Shown: positions 45,701 through 57,090, numbered from the stretch's first letter. The stretch: 64,000 nt of DNA from Chrysogorgia sp. JL179-B06 (GCA_035772405.1 JAYKKM010000121.1:2456501-2520500); one strand, 5' to 3'. Notes: generated by a model from the letters alone, not told the origin. Numbers and translations: made by a program.

Positions 45701-48700
45701 TACACGTTCTGCCAGTTTAGCAAAGATAATTAAAGAGAAATACAAAAAGGTTTGTAGTAAACAGAGACATAATAAGATTACATTGATTTTATTCAAAATT
45801 GCTAATTAATTGAAGTTCTGTTCTAGGAATGTGATCACAATGATGATCCTAAAAATGGTGTCAGTGACCAAGGTAAAGAAATACACTACAAGAAAGTAAT
45901 TGACACACTCGAGTTCAAGGTCAAAGCATTACAGCAAGAGAATGTAAGATTACGTGAGCAGATTGCAAACAATGATGGTAAGATTTCACATGAACATTTT
46001 ATTTATTGGACATTGGGTGCTGTCTGGATGGGGAGGAAAATAAATCCCTTGGGTAAAGCTTTCTTTTTCAGATATAAAATGATTATGATTGTATAATTTA
46101 CTTGCTCCTTTTAATTTAATAGACTTAAAAAGTTCTGTCAAAAAACTGAAGAGGTACATCAGCAGGTTGGATGAAACACCAAGTATGTTGCATGAGCATA
46201 TGAGAGCATCACTTTCTGGCACATCACTTTCTGGCACATCATCGGTCGAACCACAATCCCCTGGTTCACCGGCACTGTCTATTGCCTCAGATCTTTCCTC
46301 GACCAAAGGAAAGCAGCTGGTGGAAATTCCTGAATCTCCATTGGAAATTACTGAAGAAATGGTGACAAAGAATGAAAAGCCTAGAGCTGATGGTGACATG
46401 GTATGTGTTCAAAAGCCACTGCTTATTAGAAACCTACTTGTTAGTTTAGATATTAATACAATAATTAATTATTACATAAAGATATTATAATAATAATAAT
46501 ACAAATACTTATATAGCAGTCACAAGGTTTCTAAGCGCTTTACAACTCAATAAATCCAAAACTAATCTATTTTACAACCAGTGGCTAAAAATACACAGAA
46601 TAATAATTACTAACTATATAATAAAAAATACTCAATTAAAATACAAAAATACTCAATTAAAAGTGTTTCTAAAAAGAAACATTTTTAGGTCTCTTGTAAA
46701 TTGCTCAACGGTCAATACAGTTACAATGTTCCTGGGCAAGGAGTTCCACAAGATTCCAAATTATTAATACATGAAAATAAGTCTCTTAATCAAATTGGCA
46801 GAGAATTGTCCAGTATGTTGTCCAGTGGCAGAAATTAGCCTTGTTTTACACAATTAATGAATAAGCGGATGTGCAAATATACAACTTTCAAAACCAAATT
46901 ATTAGTGCATTCCGTATCTCAATGTTATCACATATAGTTTACATCTGGGGTCAGCGACTGCATGGGTTTTGAGTGGAATTATCTTGGATTCTGGATAATC
47001 CGGAAAAATGAACAAATTAATTGTGTTGGAAAATAATGACTTGTATACATTGATATTTGTAGATTGTTCTTGGTGCTGGGTTGTGTTTGTCACGAACAGT
47101 TTTTAAAAGAATAAAACCAAGGAAAGTTGGTAATTATGTGGCAAACATTATGGGGGCAACGCTTTCAAGAGAGCACATGGCCACTCATTCTTACAAAGGA
47201 CAAAAGGGAAAGAATGGACAAGTAAAGCCGAAGCTTGATGCCAACTATACAAAGTCATTAATTGGTAAATGGCAAAAGTATGATGTAATAATTTAAGAAA
47301 ATATAATAGTGTGGTTCCATGCAGTGAGAAATAGGTTACTTGGCAATTAATTTTATTTATTTTTCTTTGATCATGTGTTATTGTAAAATTAGTGCATGAT
47401 GAGAGGGAGCTGTGTTTTACGTTGGGTATTTGTTGATGTTCTATGCTTGTAACCAGGTTCTTTATATATGGCAGGGGCGTAAATATAGGGGGGGATGGGG
47501 TGTATATATACTCCCCAAATTTTGGAAAACAATGTTATATACCCCCCATATTTTGGAAGACAATGTTATCATTCCCCCATGCACGAGTTATGAAAGAAGA
47601 AAAGTTATAATAAAAAACTCAATTCATAAGAAAAGGCACATCTTAATTTGGGCTAGTCTGTCAACACATCATCTGCGAAGCGTGTAGGTTTAAAAATTAT
47701 TAGAAACAGCGAAACACTGCATGATTTGATGATTTTGATCAGTGATTTAAATTTTAAACGAATATTTTCACACGCCACGGAAATATAATTTCACCGACTC
47801 CAACCTTTTGGCTGGAGGCCTGGTAACCAATAAAAGTTTCATCACGAATATTTAAAATGGCGGAATTTCTTATTAGAATATTCTTTATAAAATAGTCAAA
47901 TAGAGTTTTAATGTCTATTGACTATTATTGTCCGTAAAAGAAGTAAAGAACCATGTACAAGTTATCAAGTTTTATTGTTAAGTAAATTGTATTGTAAATT
48001 GTATTGTTTTTTTTGCATATGTTTAGATTTTAAAATGAATACTACAAAGTACAGAGTAGTAGTACAAAGTCAAGTTCTACATTCGGACAGCTGAGGCCCA
48101 CATGGGCCAATATGAAATTTTATAAACTTCTGAACTGACTGAAAATCACTGCTCAGAATGCAGGAAATGCCATTTGCGGAATTCTATATATTTCAAAATT
48201 TTCAGGTTGAGCATGCCCCTGGACCCCCTAGAAAGGCTCGCGCATACGGCGCTTGAGATCATCCCCCCCCCACCTCCCACAACAAATTTGCGCCACTGAT
48301 ATATGGCAGGGTTGCAGTGCTAGGATTGGTTTTACTACAGGAACCATGCTATTTTTATCTGATTTTGGTTTAATATATCTTTCTTAATCTGCAAAATAGA
48401 ATAAAATAGACTGTTTAATTCCTATTTTACATTTGAAGAGAGGAAAGCATATTTTTAAAATACAGATAAAATAGACTATCGCGGCGATCGCGCGTCTAGT
48501 GACGCGCTTGAAAAGAACTGGGGCAAACTGGTTATCCGCGTGCATGGCGGGATATTTCAAAATGCATCAGAGACGCGGCTTTCATCTCGTGTGTCTATGT
48601 TTTGTCGATCAGTTGGTCGTTTGACAAGGAGTTTCTCCCATCAGCGTTTGACTATTTATCCTATCATCTCAAGCTCCAAGTTTAACTGGTAAGGTAAGAC

Positions 48701-49736
48701 TAAGAATATACATTTATGAAACAAAATGCGCGGTAATACGTATACAACACGCGCGTTTCTTATGTAAACATCTTGTTGATTACCGACGATACATTGTCCG
48801 AAGTCAAGGTGATGTTTTGAAGCGAATTAAATCCACCCTGATGTAAAGTTTTTAAAGAGAACACTGCAACAAACACGCCTTATCGCTTGTGATGCACGGC
48901 TTTTACCAATTCCTTTACAGTAAGCCAGGTTTTGTTAGCGTTGAAAAATCACGGCGTGTTATGCTACGCGTTCGAAGTGATCTCGGCCATCAAGCTCTGG
49001 TGCTATTAAAATGAACTTTAATGTCAATTCGTTTTGAGTTAGGGTTCTAGATAAGTTGTCTGAAAGGTCACTTGTAGCTTTCCGTGGGATACGCTCCTTC
49101 GCTAAATACTGAAAATCGAGAAATGTGATTTCGGGTTGTCGACGTGCTTGGCTTGGTGCTATTATGTATTTTGTTTGGTTTATTAAAATGCGCGCACTAA
49201 CTGACTAAGCAATGTATATTTAATGTTGTCATAAGAAAGCATACGTGAAAGAAAGCATGGATGTGAAAATTCCCTTGTTTATCTTCTTAAATTGTTTGTG
49301 TATGCAAAATGGAAAATGCACCTAATTTATACAAGAAGGCAGATCTCAGTTGTCAGGCGCTTCCGTTGTACTCCACTACTCCATTTTCGACATTAGTGAG
49401 GGAATGGAGTAAAACAGAAACACATCACATCGTCTGCTCAAGGAGGCTAACCTCTGGCAGTACCATTGGCTCACTCCACTTATTCACTGCAATTTAGCAG
49501 AAACAAGCCCGATTACTCCAAGATAATTAATATCCATAATGCACTCATATACAGTATAGCAGCTGTCAAAAATTGCATTTAATTTAATATATTTAAAACA
49601 TTATTGTATATACAATGTTGTTATATAATGTTATTATAATATATATTATATATAATATAATATATTGTTAATACTTTGTTTTTCAGAATACTGGAAGACA
49701 AAGAAGCCGAAAGCAAACAGCAGTAGTGACCTATAA
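42740..49736 (+). CDS. BEN-domain protein with coiled coil
   Basis: Exons: 42740-42926 (MAFALVNFYEEEVWDVINSS), 43350-43489 (acidic, ends DTEEEPEL), about 45647-45749 (basic, KISSKKKEEATRSASLAKII), 45827-45977 (KVKALQQENVRLREQI, leucine-rich coiled coil), 46123-46400 (KRYISRLDETPSM, Ser/Pro-rich linker), 47063-47264 and 49687-49736 (YWKTKKPKANSSSDL, stop). The sixth exon looks like a BEN domain: LSRTVFKRIKPRKVGNYVAN, then SREHMATHSYKGQ and KPKLDANYTKSLI. BEN domains bind DNA or chromatin proteins and often follow coiled coils in transcriptional repressors. All junctions agree in phase except exon 2 to exon 3, so one exon or a different acceptor is missing there. No stop lies inside any exon. 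Introns 2 and 6 carry transposons. Confidence 0.7.
43845..44712. mobile_element. Foldback element, about 350-bp arms, in BEN intron
   Basis: The arm 43845-44197 (aatgcaggaattgctccgac; gatagaccaacgaa; catatgttatgaaatatttt) is mirrored by 44358-44712 with few differences. The spacer of about 160 bp (44198-44357) includes gagaccgcgtggccgtgggt and has no gene. Outside the arms, tattgggcggtatatatcgg (43778-43797) and gtataccatggtgattatta with ataccacccaactctag (45155-45201) resemble hAT-type TGGGCGGTAT termini, so the foldback may be part of a larger element of about 1.4 kb. Confidence 0.75.
45216..45488. mobile_element. 273-bp MITE in BEN intron
   Basis: Inverted ends caaggtgttattagcagga and, inverted from the right, caaggcagtgttagcagga continue inward with ctccggcttctgattggca on both sides. 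Both flanks contain ATATAAACA, a possible displaced target duplication. Non-coding. Confidence 0.75.
46487..46870 (+). repeat. Dispersed repeat copy in BEN intron 5
   Basis: Begins with an aataataat run, then ttatatagcagtcacaaggt and aagcgctttacaac, the same phrases as at 37440-37500. It continues as non-coding sequence (ctgggcaaggagttccacaa). No ORF. Confidence 0.5.
47472..48298. mobile_element. 827-bp non-autonomous hAT element with perfect TSD
   Basis: Starts CAGGGGCGTAAATATAGGGG and ends TTTGCGCCACTG, with C-rich and G-rich subterminal blocks. It is flanked on both sides by the identical 8-mer ATATATGG (47464-47471 and 48299-48306), the TSD length of hAT elements. It lies in the last intron of the BEN gene and encodes no transposase. 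Confidence 0.9.
48307..49686 (+). other. Rest of the last BEN intron; CpG-rich patch
   Basis: 48475-48560 is unusually CpG-rich (tatcgcggcgatcgcgcgtc, tagtgacgcgcttg) and is followed by a donor-like ctggtaaggtaag at 48688. This could be a promoter with an untranslated exon. A 62-codon frame at 49309-49497 (MENAPNLYKKADLSCQALPL...) has no known domain and is not called. Confidence 0.35.
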
Positions 49737-49914
49737 ACCAAACTGCAAACATATCGTTATATTATCTATTACTATAATCTAATAAATTAATTACAGCTCA
49801 ATCCTTGTTACAGTCATGTTGTTCTTTCATTTAGCTCATTGCATGTTCTCTGTTTTTACTGTAATTGTTACCGGTAAATATATAGTCCAACCTATATAGC
49901 ATTTATTATTGCTA

Positions 49915-50230
49915 TTGTATATTATTCTTACTATTTTCCATTATTTTATCACTATATTTCAGCTGTCTTTCATTATTTTATTCATATTTTTATGCTATTT
50001 TTCATTATTTTATTACTATTTTTTAGCTATTTTTCATTATTTTATTACTGTTTTTTTAGCTATTTTTCATTATTTTATTACTGTTTTTTAGGTTATTTTT
50101 CATTGTTTTATTACTATTTTTTAGCTATTTTCCATTATTTTATTACTATTTTTTAGCTATTTTGCATTATTTTATTGCTATTTTATTACTATTATTTCTA
50201 TATTTTTAAACTATTTTAAATATATTTTAA
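49915..50230. repeat. T-rich minisatellite, about 33-bp unit
   Basis: Repeated phrases of the type ctatttttcattattttatt and actattttttag follow one another about ten times. Frames across it are Phe/Ile/Tyr-rich artefacts. Confidence 0.85.
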
Positions 50231-50550
50231 ATATATTTTATTGCTATTTTTCAATCTAAGTTCAGGATATAAGAACTATTTTAAATGGGTTTTATTGCTA
50301 TTTTAACCCTATTAATATCCGTGTTTTGGCACAACAAAAACTGTAGAGAATAAAATAACTTTAAAATAGCCTATTTTTGTTTCAAAAAAACCCATTTAAA
50401 ATAGCAGTGATAGGTAAAAAATAGTATTACCATTAATAAAATAGGGTTGAAAAAAATAGCATTTTTGTAGGGAAAAAATAGGGGAAAATAGTGTTGGTTT
50501 TCACAAGGGTATGCTTAAGATGTTAGTATACTATAGGTAATCGTATGATA

Positions 50551-51030
50551 GCAAGTGTAATTAAGGATTTACACCACAAGTGATATTTGAAAATTGTGCC
50601 AAAATTGCACGAGCCGTTAGGCGAGTGCAATTTGGCACAATTTTCAAATATCACTTGTGGTGTAAATCCTTAATTGCACGAGAAAATCATGATTACTCAT
50701 TTATTATATGCATGAAAAAATTACGACACGTACGCTTCATCTTCCAAGTCTTTAAAAACGTCTTGTTTCATTAATTGACAACAAACGTTTTCACTCTTGG
50801 TGTTCTTTGTACTCATTTCAAAATATTGACATGGAATTTTTATTCAAGTTATTAGAAAAGTATAAACTTTCCATTGCAGAATAGGCAACCATTTTGAATT
50901 TTATTGTCAAACTTGTTCCCAGTGTCTTCTCTCTTTTCATTTATTGCACTCGAGTGCAATAAATTATTTTATTGCACTCCTCTCAGCCAATCAAAATCCA
51001 GTAATTTTGTCATGTACTGTATATAATAAA
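50551..51030. mobile_element. MITE with near-perfect 50-bp hairpin
   Basis: The arms 50559-50610 and 50624-50675 (ttaaggatttacaccacaag; tgatatttgaaaattgtgcc) pair almost perfectly around gagccgttaggcga. Further along, ttattgcactcgagtgcaat and cagccaatcaaaatccagta (50942-51005) look like the terminal part of the same element. Confidence 0.75.
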
Positions 51031-51380
51031 TGTATGTACATAATTTAGTTAGGTGGCACTGGCAGCAATTACCCATTGATTCAATTTCATTCTATATTAG
51101 GGAGCTTAAGCTTCGCGTTTGAGAGCCACGCGAACGGCAGAAATGATCACGTGACTAAAATTTTCCCGCCGCTGGCGTTTGCTGTTCCCGTTTGAACGTC
51201 AGGAGCAGTGGTTTGGCGTAAGAATTTAAATGTGTACACCTTTTTAAACGTATTTATGTTAAAACAAACATGTAATTTATAAAATTTATTTAATTTTTAA
51301 GAGTTTATAATGCTTATAATATTTTTTTTTCCACTTTTTAACTGTACACTTAATTTGACTAATTTGTCTTTTTATTCAAG

Positions 51381-52721
51381 ATGTCTCCGTTTCGTTGGCC
51401 AAAGGTCGAACACGACATCGCACTCTGTAAAGAAGTCGTCTCGATAAGACCCAAAAACCCCGAAGAATGGGAAAATGTAGCTTACATTTTATCAGTAATT
51501 TTTTCCACGGACAAAAATCCGGTATCTTTGAAGGGAAGATCTTGTCGGGAACACTTGGAATTGCTTTAAAAAAAATTTAAAGCTAACGAGAGAATTGCTT
51601 TAAAAAGGTAACTTAATAGTTTTCAAAACAGTTAATTTTTTTGGTCGTTTTGAACAGCATGTTTCAGTATTATTGGAGGTATTTTTATTTTCTCTTCTGT
51701 CAGTTCTAACTTGTTTTGTACTGATTGTTTTCTTTCAAATACCTAACTACATATTAAGATCGGGAACAGAGGAACATTATGATGAGCTGGCACAGTTGTT
51801 GGAGGACATCTCGTCATTCCTTAAAGATATGCAAACAATAAAAGAGGCGAACGCAAAAAAAATAAGCTCAAAAGAAAAGGCAGACCAGCAGAAAGGATTA
51901 GAAATTAGGAAAGCTGCAATGGAAACATACAATAGTAAGTTAATGCTAATTGTTTGAATTGGTAAACCCATTTTTAAGGTTTAGCCAAAATGCTGTAAAA
52001 ATATATATTTTATTTATTAACTTTGCCATAATATACCTGTTACAAACATATATAAAGACAGAATACAACAGGCTGAGAACCGCTCAAGCCAATTACTGCA
52101 GCATCAAATGCATCATCACTAGTATATTGTCAACTCATATTGAGAATGGTCTTGTTATTTTAGAGAGAAAACAAGATGTACTGCTTGTGAATAGTGACAT
52201 CGAAGAAGAATTAAGTGATGATGGTGGAACAGTTGCCAGCTCCATTAAGCCTAAAGGTCAGTGTCAGATCTATTATCTGGAGGATTTTGTTTAGTATATT
52301 TAAAACTCATTTTACTAAGCATCTCCTATTACTCCCCCCCCCCCCACAAAAAGATTCAAATAAGAAATTGAAACCCCTTCTTCAAATGTGCCCCATCCAT
52401 CGAATATTTCTCCCACTCTAATAGGTCCTAATATACAGGTCAGTGGTCCTAACCCCCCTAATTTTACTCCAAGGCAAACTGTTGGTGTTGAGCGTCCGAA
52501 AACTACAAATTTTCTCATTTTTAGGATCTTTAAAAAAGAATAAGAAATGCCGGGCAAGCCAGTCAAACATGCTTCAGTACCTGTCAGAAAAGCATAATGA
52601 TACTTTGAAGATTAAGGAAAAACAACTTGCTTTAGAGGAAAGAAAAATGGAGTTGGAGGAAAACAAGATTGCATTGGAACAAAATAAATGGGAACTTTTG
52701 CTTTCACAAATAGAATTTTAA
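51381..52721 (+). pseudogene. Harbinger Myb-like DNA-binding partner
   Basis: Exons 51381-51607, 51759-51934, 52164-52256 and 52525-52721 join in phase. The first has a Myb/SANT-like start (FRWPKVEHDIALCKEVVS; KNPEEWENVAYILSVIF; SLKGRSCREHLELL). The second has SGTEEHYDELAQLLEDISSF. The third is acidic. The fourth is a long coiled coil (LALEERKMELEENKIALEQN) ending EF and TAA. In Harbinger elements this protein escorts the transposase to the DNA ends. A TAA (about 51567-51569) follows LELL, but KKFKANERIALK continues in frame to the donor, so it is a nonsense mutation in an otherwise complete gene. Confidence 0.75.
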
Positions 52722-52978
52722 AAATGATTTTGTGTCCTGTACAAAATAACATTTTTTATCACAAATTAATTACTGAAAAGATTTACAAATTGTGTGCTTT
52801 TTACATTAAAATTATGGCAATAATTTAAGTGATAATTTACAATTAAGAACGTGTTCACTAAAATGTAACACTGAATTTAAATATTGTACATAAAAAAAAT
52901 AATCCATTTTTTGAACATTATCTGTGTTAACTGTTTGTGTACATGTAACACACATGCAACTTCATGTGCACACAACAA

Positions 52979-54615
52979 TTATTGATTTCTAAGATACATT
53001 TCAAGCTGCGGTGGATCCAAACCAAAGTAACGTCCTGTAAGTGAACCATATAAGCAAGTATGACAGTTCACCAACAATGCTGCAACACAGTAAAGTTTCC
53101 CAACAGGTTGTAGGAGAACTTTTAAGTTTTTGGAGAAGTCCATAAAGGCAAAGTATTGAACTATTTTGCCATAACCCCATTCAACACTGGTTCTTACCGA
53201 ACTCATATCTTTGTTAAACTGCATCTCTGCTGGTGACAGTTGTGCCCCTCTGAATGGCGCGGACAGGATATGCTGGGTCTCCATACAGTACGTATGGTTC
53301 ACCATTTGCCTGATTCATGTGTTGCTGTAACTGTTCCAATATCCCACTGGCTGCTAGCATGAATGCATCATGGCGACGTCCCTCGATTGGTCCATACAAG
53401 TTACAAATAAGGCCATTGGGGGTAACAACAGACTAATATAAAAAAATTAAAATAATAACAAAAACCATCAGAATATGAAAAGGAATTGAAACAATCACTG
53501 TACTCTCATTGCAAAACCACTTTTATCTATTTTTATATAAGACAATTGATTCTTGCTTTTTCTATTAAGGTTTCCGGGAATTTCTGTTCACTCATTTCAA
53601 ACATCTTGGAATAGAGTGGCTTGTTTCAATTAATTTTCCATATTGACAGTTTTCTTCAAGCTTGCCTTACAGTAATATGCTGTGTTTATTTAATTTATAG
53701 CCGGAAAGAAAATACAAGCTTACTTGAAATTTTAGGCAATGTATCCTTTTATGTCCTGAATACATTACTTGTTGGCTGCAAATACGCCTGGCAGTTCCAT
53801 CAATAAATCCCCAACAATTTGTTAGGGGGCTCCTTTTGCATGGATGACATCAGCAAAGGTTGCTGGGTCCAACCAAACAAGATCAAGCTGCTCCAGCAAA
53901 TGGCTGAACTGATTATAAAGGTCCCTTACAATCTATTAAGTATACAATCAGAAACAAAGTCGTATTTCAAGGGTCAATAATGACTGTTTGTATGGACAAA
54001 AGCCAACATATTACAACATATTTTAAAATACCTCATTACATATCATGCTCAGTTCAGGTTCTGTTCTTCCAAATACATTTGTGAGGTCGCACCACCTGTT
54101 TGGGTATGCAAGTCTCCTCATTAAGATCATTAGTGCATCCATGGATGAACACACAGTTCTCTGGTGACATTTGTAGTACTCTGGCAGCGAGAGTGCTTCG
54201 GCCAAACGCCTGATGTCATGTTTGTGAAACCTAGTATATTATTTTTGATATAAAAGTTAAAATTTACGCCTTCCATTTAAAAGCAAGCATACCTAATAAA
54301 TTTTACCTGAACATATTCTCGCAGTCTTCCTCTGAAATGTCGTCTAAGTTTTCGCGACAAACGAACACTTTTCTTGTTGGAAATGTTGATGCTAACATAA
54401 ACTCAATGTCCTCGACATTATCTTCCTCACTTTCATCGAGTTCTTGATCATGAAAAGCTAAAATTTGAAGGGCTTCAGCGCTATCGCGCCTTCAAAAAAA
54501 CAAACAAATAAAACTGAAGTTATCTATCGAACAACGTTAATTACTCAAGCTCAATGTTTTGATATTAAACTAGTATAAATATTTTGTTCACGTACCTTAA
54601 TCGTTTTGCGGCCAT
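52979..54615 (-). pseudogene. HARBI1-like DDE transposase
   Basis: Exons: 54615-54596 (MAAKRL), 54489-54307 (DSAEALQILAFHDQELDESE), 54230-54032 (MILMRRLAYPNRWCDLTNVF), 53932-53724 and 53432-52979. Junction phases agree. The catalytic triad is visible: Asp in CWGFIDGTARRICSQQ, Asp in VLYGDPAYP and Glu in TSVEWGYGK; VMYSGHKRIHCLKFQ and GPIEGRRHDAF flank the active site. Two frameshifts break it, one after HAKGAP in the gccccct run near 53825-53830 and one after GDPAYP near 53270. The gene converges on the Myb-like partner with only about 260 bp between their stops. Confidence 0.85.
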
Positions 54616-55020
54616 TAAAAACAAATGCCAGAGTACTAGTTTCCAGACTCAAGCGTGTAAATTCGCCGACGCGAAGCTTAATCCGAAAAGTGTCAAACCG
54701 CAAACGTGAACGGCAAACGTCTGCTTTGCGTTTGTCGTTAAACGCGAAGCTTAAGCTCCCTATTGTCACAAAATGATCTTCAATGCTTATTTTCGTGTAC
54801 AACCAACACTAAGTTTATGATGAACGCCCCAAGAATAAAAAGAAAGTTTAATTGCTTAGCTGAATAATCATAAATGTGGTGTATTATTAATAGACCTTAT
54901 TCAAAAATGGCCGACAATTTAATATTATTTTATATTGTGCATCTGTTGCTTGTGCAATATATAACATTGTTATACAAAGTTTCAAAAAATAACCAAATAT
55001 ATATATCTTATATTTTGCAG

Positions 55021-55172
55021 AACATGCTAAAAACGCTAAATATACTGATATGCCACGAAAAGTCATTATGGAAGATGCAATTAAATTAAACAACGAGGAA
55101 CAGGCGTGGAAGAGGCAACAAGTGGGACAAGAAAAAGACAGCAAGCCTGGTGTTGAAACCGAGGATAAGTGA
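55021..55172 (+). CDS. Terminal exon, unrecognised or alternative BEN end
   Basis: A strong acceptor (tatattttgcag) opens a 152-bp exon reading HAKNAKYTDMPRKVIMEDAI, then NNEEQAWKRQQVGQEKDS and a TGA. It needs an incoming phase-1 donor. The BEN exon ending at 47264 has exactly that phase, so this could be an alternative last exon of the BEN gene, with the Harbinger element sitting in the intron. It could also belong to an unseen gene. It is highly charged, with no known domain. Confidence 0.45.
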
Positions 55173-55298
55173 CATTACAAACACAAAAAACTGTGTGCTT
55201 ATAAACAAATATAGATTTAGTTAAGTTAGGTAGTTGCAGCTTGATGCTTGTAAAGTTGTAAAGGTGTTGCTGTGCAAGCTGTGTTAAGTTATCAAAAC

Positions 55299-55580
55299 TC
55301 TGAGCTCCAGACAGGATTCAAACCCGCAACCTTCTGAATGCTAGCCAGACGCTCTAACCATTGAGCCACTAGAACTCAAATGGCAGAGCAAGGTTAAATA
55401 CGGTATTTAAACCATGGCAAGACCATCTTATTTAAACATGGCAAGTATCGTCCCAGGTTTAAATACCGTATTTAACCTTGCTCTGCCATCTGAGTTCTAG
55501 TGGCTCAATGGTTAGAGTGTCCGGTAGCATTCAGAAAGTTGTGGGTTCGAGTCCTGTGTGGAGCTCAGAGTTTTTCCGAG
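55299..55580. repeat. Head-to-head tRNA-derived SINE pair
   Basis: On plus at 55497-55570 and on minus at 55380-55306 the same tRNA-like sequence appears. It has A box tggctcaatggttagag and B box gggtttgaatcc (minus copy) or gggttcgagtcc (plus copy). In the minus copy an anticodon stem tctgg/tcaga encloses the 7-base loop ctagcat, whose middle triplet would be AGC. The flanking gcagagcaaggttaaatacg is mirrored too, so the whole is a palindrome with arms of about 125 bp. More likely SINE copies than working tRNA genes. Confidence 0.75.
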
Positions 55581-55589
55581 TATTAACAA

Positions 55590-56870
55590 CTTAACACAGC
55601 TTATTTAAAGCTGGTTATCTTATGACTGGCCCAAAATGAAATTCATGAGTTTTTTTATAAATTTACTGAGAATTGAGAAACAAACTTTGGAAGTTGAAAC
55701 ACTTAGTGTTAGTAAGTAATAAGTAGTGTGATAAGTGATTATCAAATGGTAATTGGAATAGTCTGGTTGCCATTACTGATGCCTATAAGCTCAATTAAGA
55801 ATTTGAATGATGCTTCTGTTGAATTGAACAATGAATAGTGTGCATGTCATGAGATAAATAAGGGTTAAATATGAGTGGCTTTAAAGAAACAGTCTGTGCA
55901 GCAAATATTTACTTGCTAATAAGAAAACTAAAGAAATGAAGTTTAGTGAAAATACAATCTACAAATACAGCACTTTATAATAAACTCTTTTTTTTCTGTT
56001 AGGTAAAGACAAGTATGTGTAATAAAACAGAGCAATTTATATTAAAAATAATGCTAACACTTCTTAGTTATTTTCTAGCTTGCAAACTACAGTTAGAATT
56101 TCTTAAACTATAGTTTTCTTAAAGTGCAACTGACCCCAAAAATGATAATGCTATGTTTGAAAGAGCACTTAAAATGATGAAGAATAGCTTGAACAGTTCT
56201 TCGATATCTATTTTCGTTCTCGAGCTATTCAGTTATATGTGATATGTTAATGACGCACATGATGACGTCAAAGCAGGCAAACAACATTGTGGCAATTCTA
56301 AAATTCGTGTATATCTTCAAAGTTATCCAGTGAAATTACTAGAAACTTTGCACGTGAATGCATACTACCAAACTAAAGAACATGGTTCAAGTTGTGTTGT
56401 CACCATAGCAACAGATTAGCTTCCAAACCTCTCTGTTACCATACAGAAGTCTTCATTTTCTTCCATTGCAAGCAACGTTTTCGATTTCAATTTCGGGTAT
56501 ATTGAATTGGAAAAGTTATTGAAAAAGTTATTGAGCACTGCCAATTTCAACATGTTCTGCACATGAGAGAAAACAAATTATTTTGTTTTAGAAACTAAGA
56601 GGTCTGAAAACTAATCTGTTACTATGCTATCGGGTATAAGCGAAATCACCTAAAATACGTTTTATATCGAAGTGCAGCCCCCTTGACGTTAAATGTGCAC
56701 AAATGACTTTTATTGTGATAAGAATTATCTTAATTCCCATACAGAATATTTACACTTTTTACATTGATTATACTACCCATGATGTATCTGGAGTCCATTT
56801 AAAATTATACATTCTTCTATTAATTAATATCATAATACTGACAATAGTTGTTTTGTTTTAATTATTTAAA
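55590..56870. other. No gene seen
   Basis: AT-rich without coding signal. The phrase aaagtgcaactgacccc at 56140 resembles MITE termini, but I could not find a matching inverted end. Confidence 0.45.
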
Positions 56871-56929
56871 TGTTTATTATATTTCTTTGTAATTCTTTCG
56901 TTGTGAGCTGGTGGGGTCAGGAAATTTAT

Positions 56930-57090
56930 ACGGAGCTTTGGCCGACGTTTCATATAAGTATCTCGAATTTAAAACATAGTCCTAACCCCAAACCCAACTC
57001 TAACCCTAATCCTAACAGTCATATGTATTGTTACCATGAAGTATATCCCTGACCTGAAGAAGGACACATCGTCCGAAACGCCGTTCATGA
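56930..57090 (+). repeat. Telomere-like run next to a hammerhead-like hairpin
   Basis: A degenerate ccctaa run (56978-57018) is followed by CTGAAGA (57054-57060), a stem ggac/gtcc and GAAACG (57075-57080). Upstream, ggccgacgtttcat at 56940-56953 supplies an inverted gaaacgtcggcc. It is similar in layout to the hairpin inside the 3550-3700 insertion. Confidence 0.5.

Larger units (their letters stand above)
51099..54761. mobile_element. Harbinger element, 3.66 kb, both genes and TIRs
   Basis: Inverted ends AGGGAGCTTAAGCTTCGCGT (51099) and ACGCGAAGCTTAAGCTCCCT (to 54761) are exact over at least 20 bp, flanked by ATT at 51096-51098 and 54762-54764. Inside are the two convergent genes expected of an autonomous PIF/Harbinger element: a Myb-like partner on plus and a HARBI1-like DDE transposase on minus. 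Exact TIRs suggest a fairly recent insertion, yet both genes carry disabling changes. Confidence 0.9.

Noticed and set aside
49309..49497. 62-codon frame starting MENAPNLYKK
   Set aside because: No domain, no splice context and no partner exon; lies in the last BEN intron.
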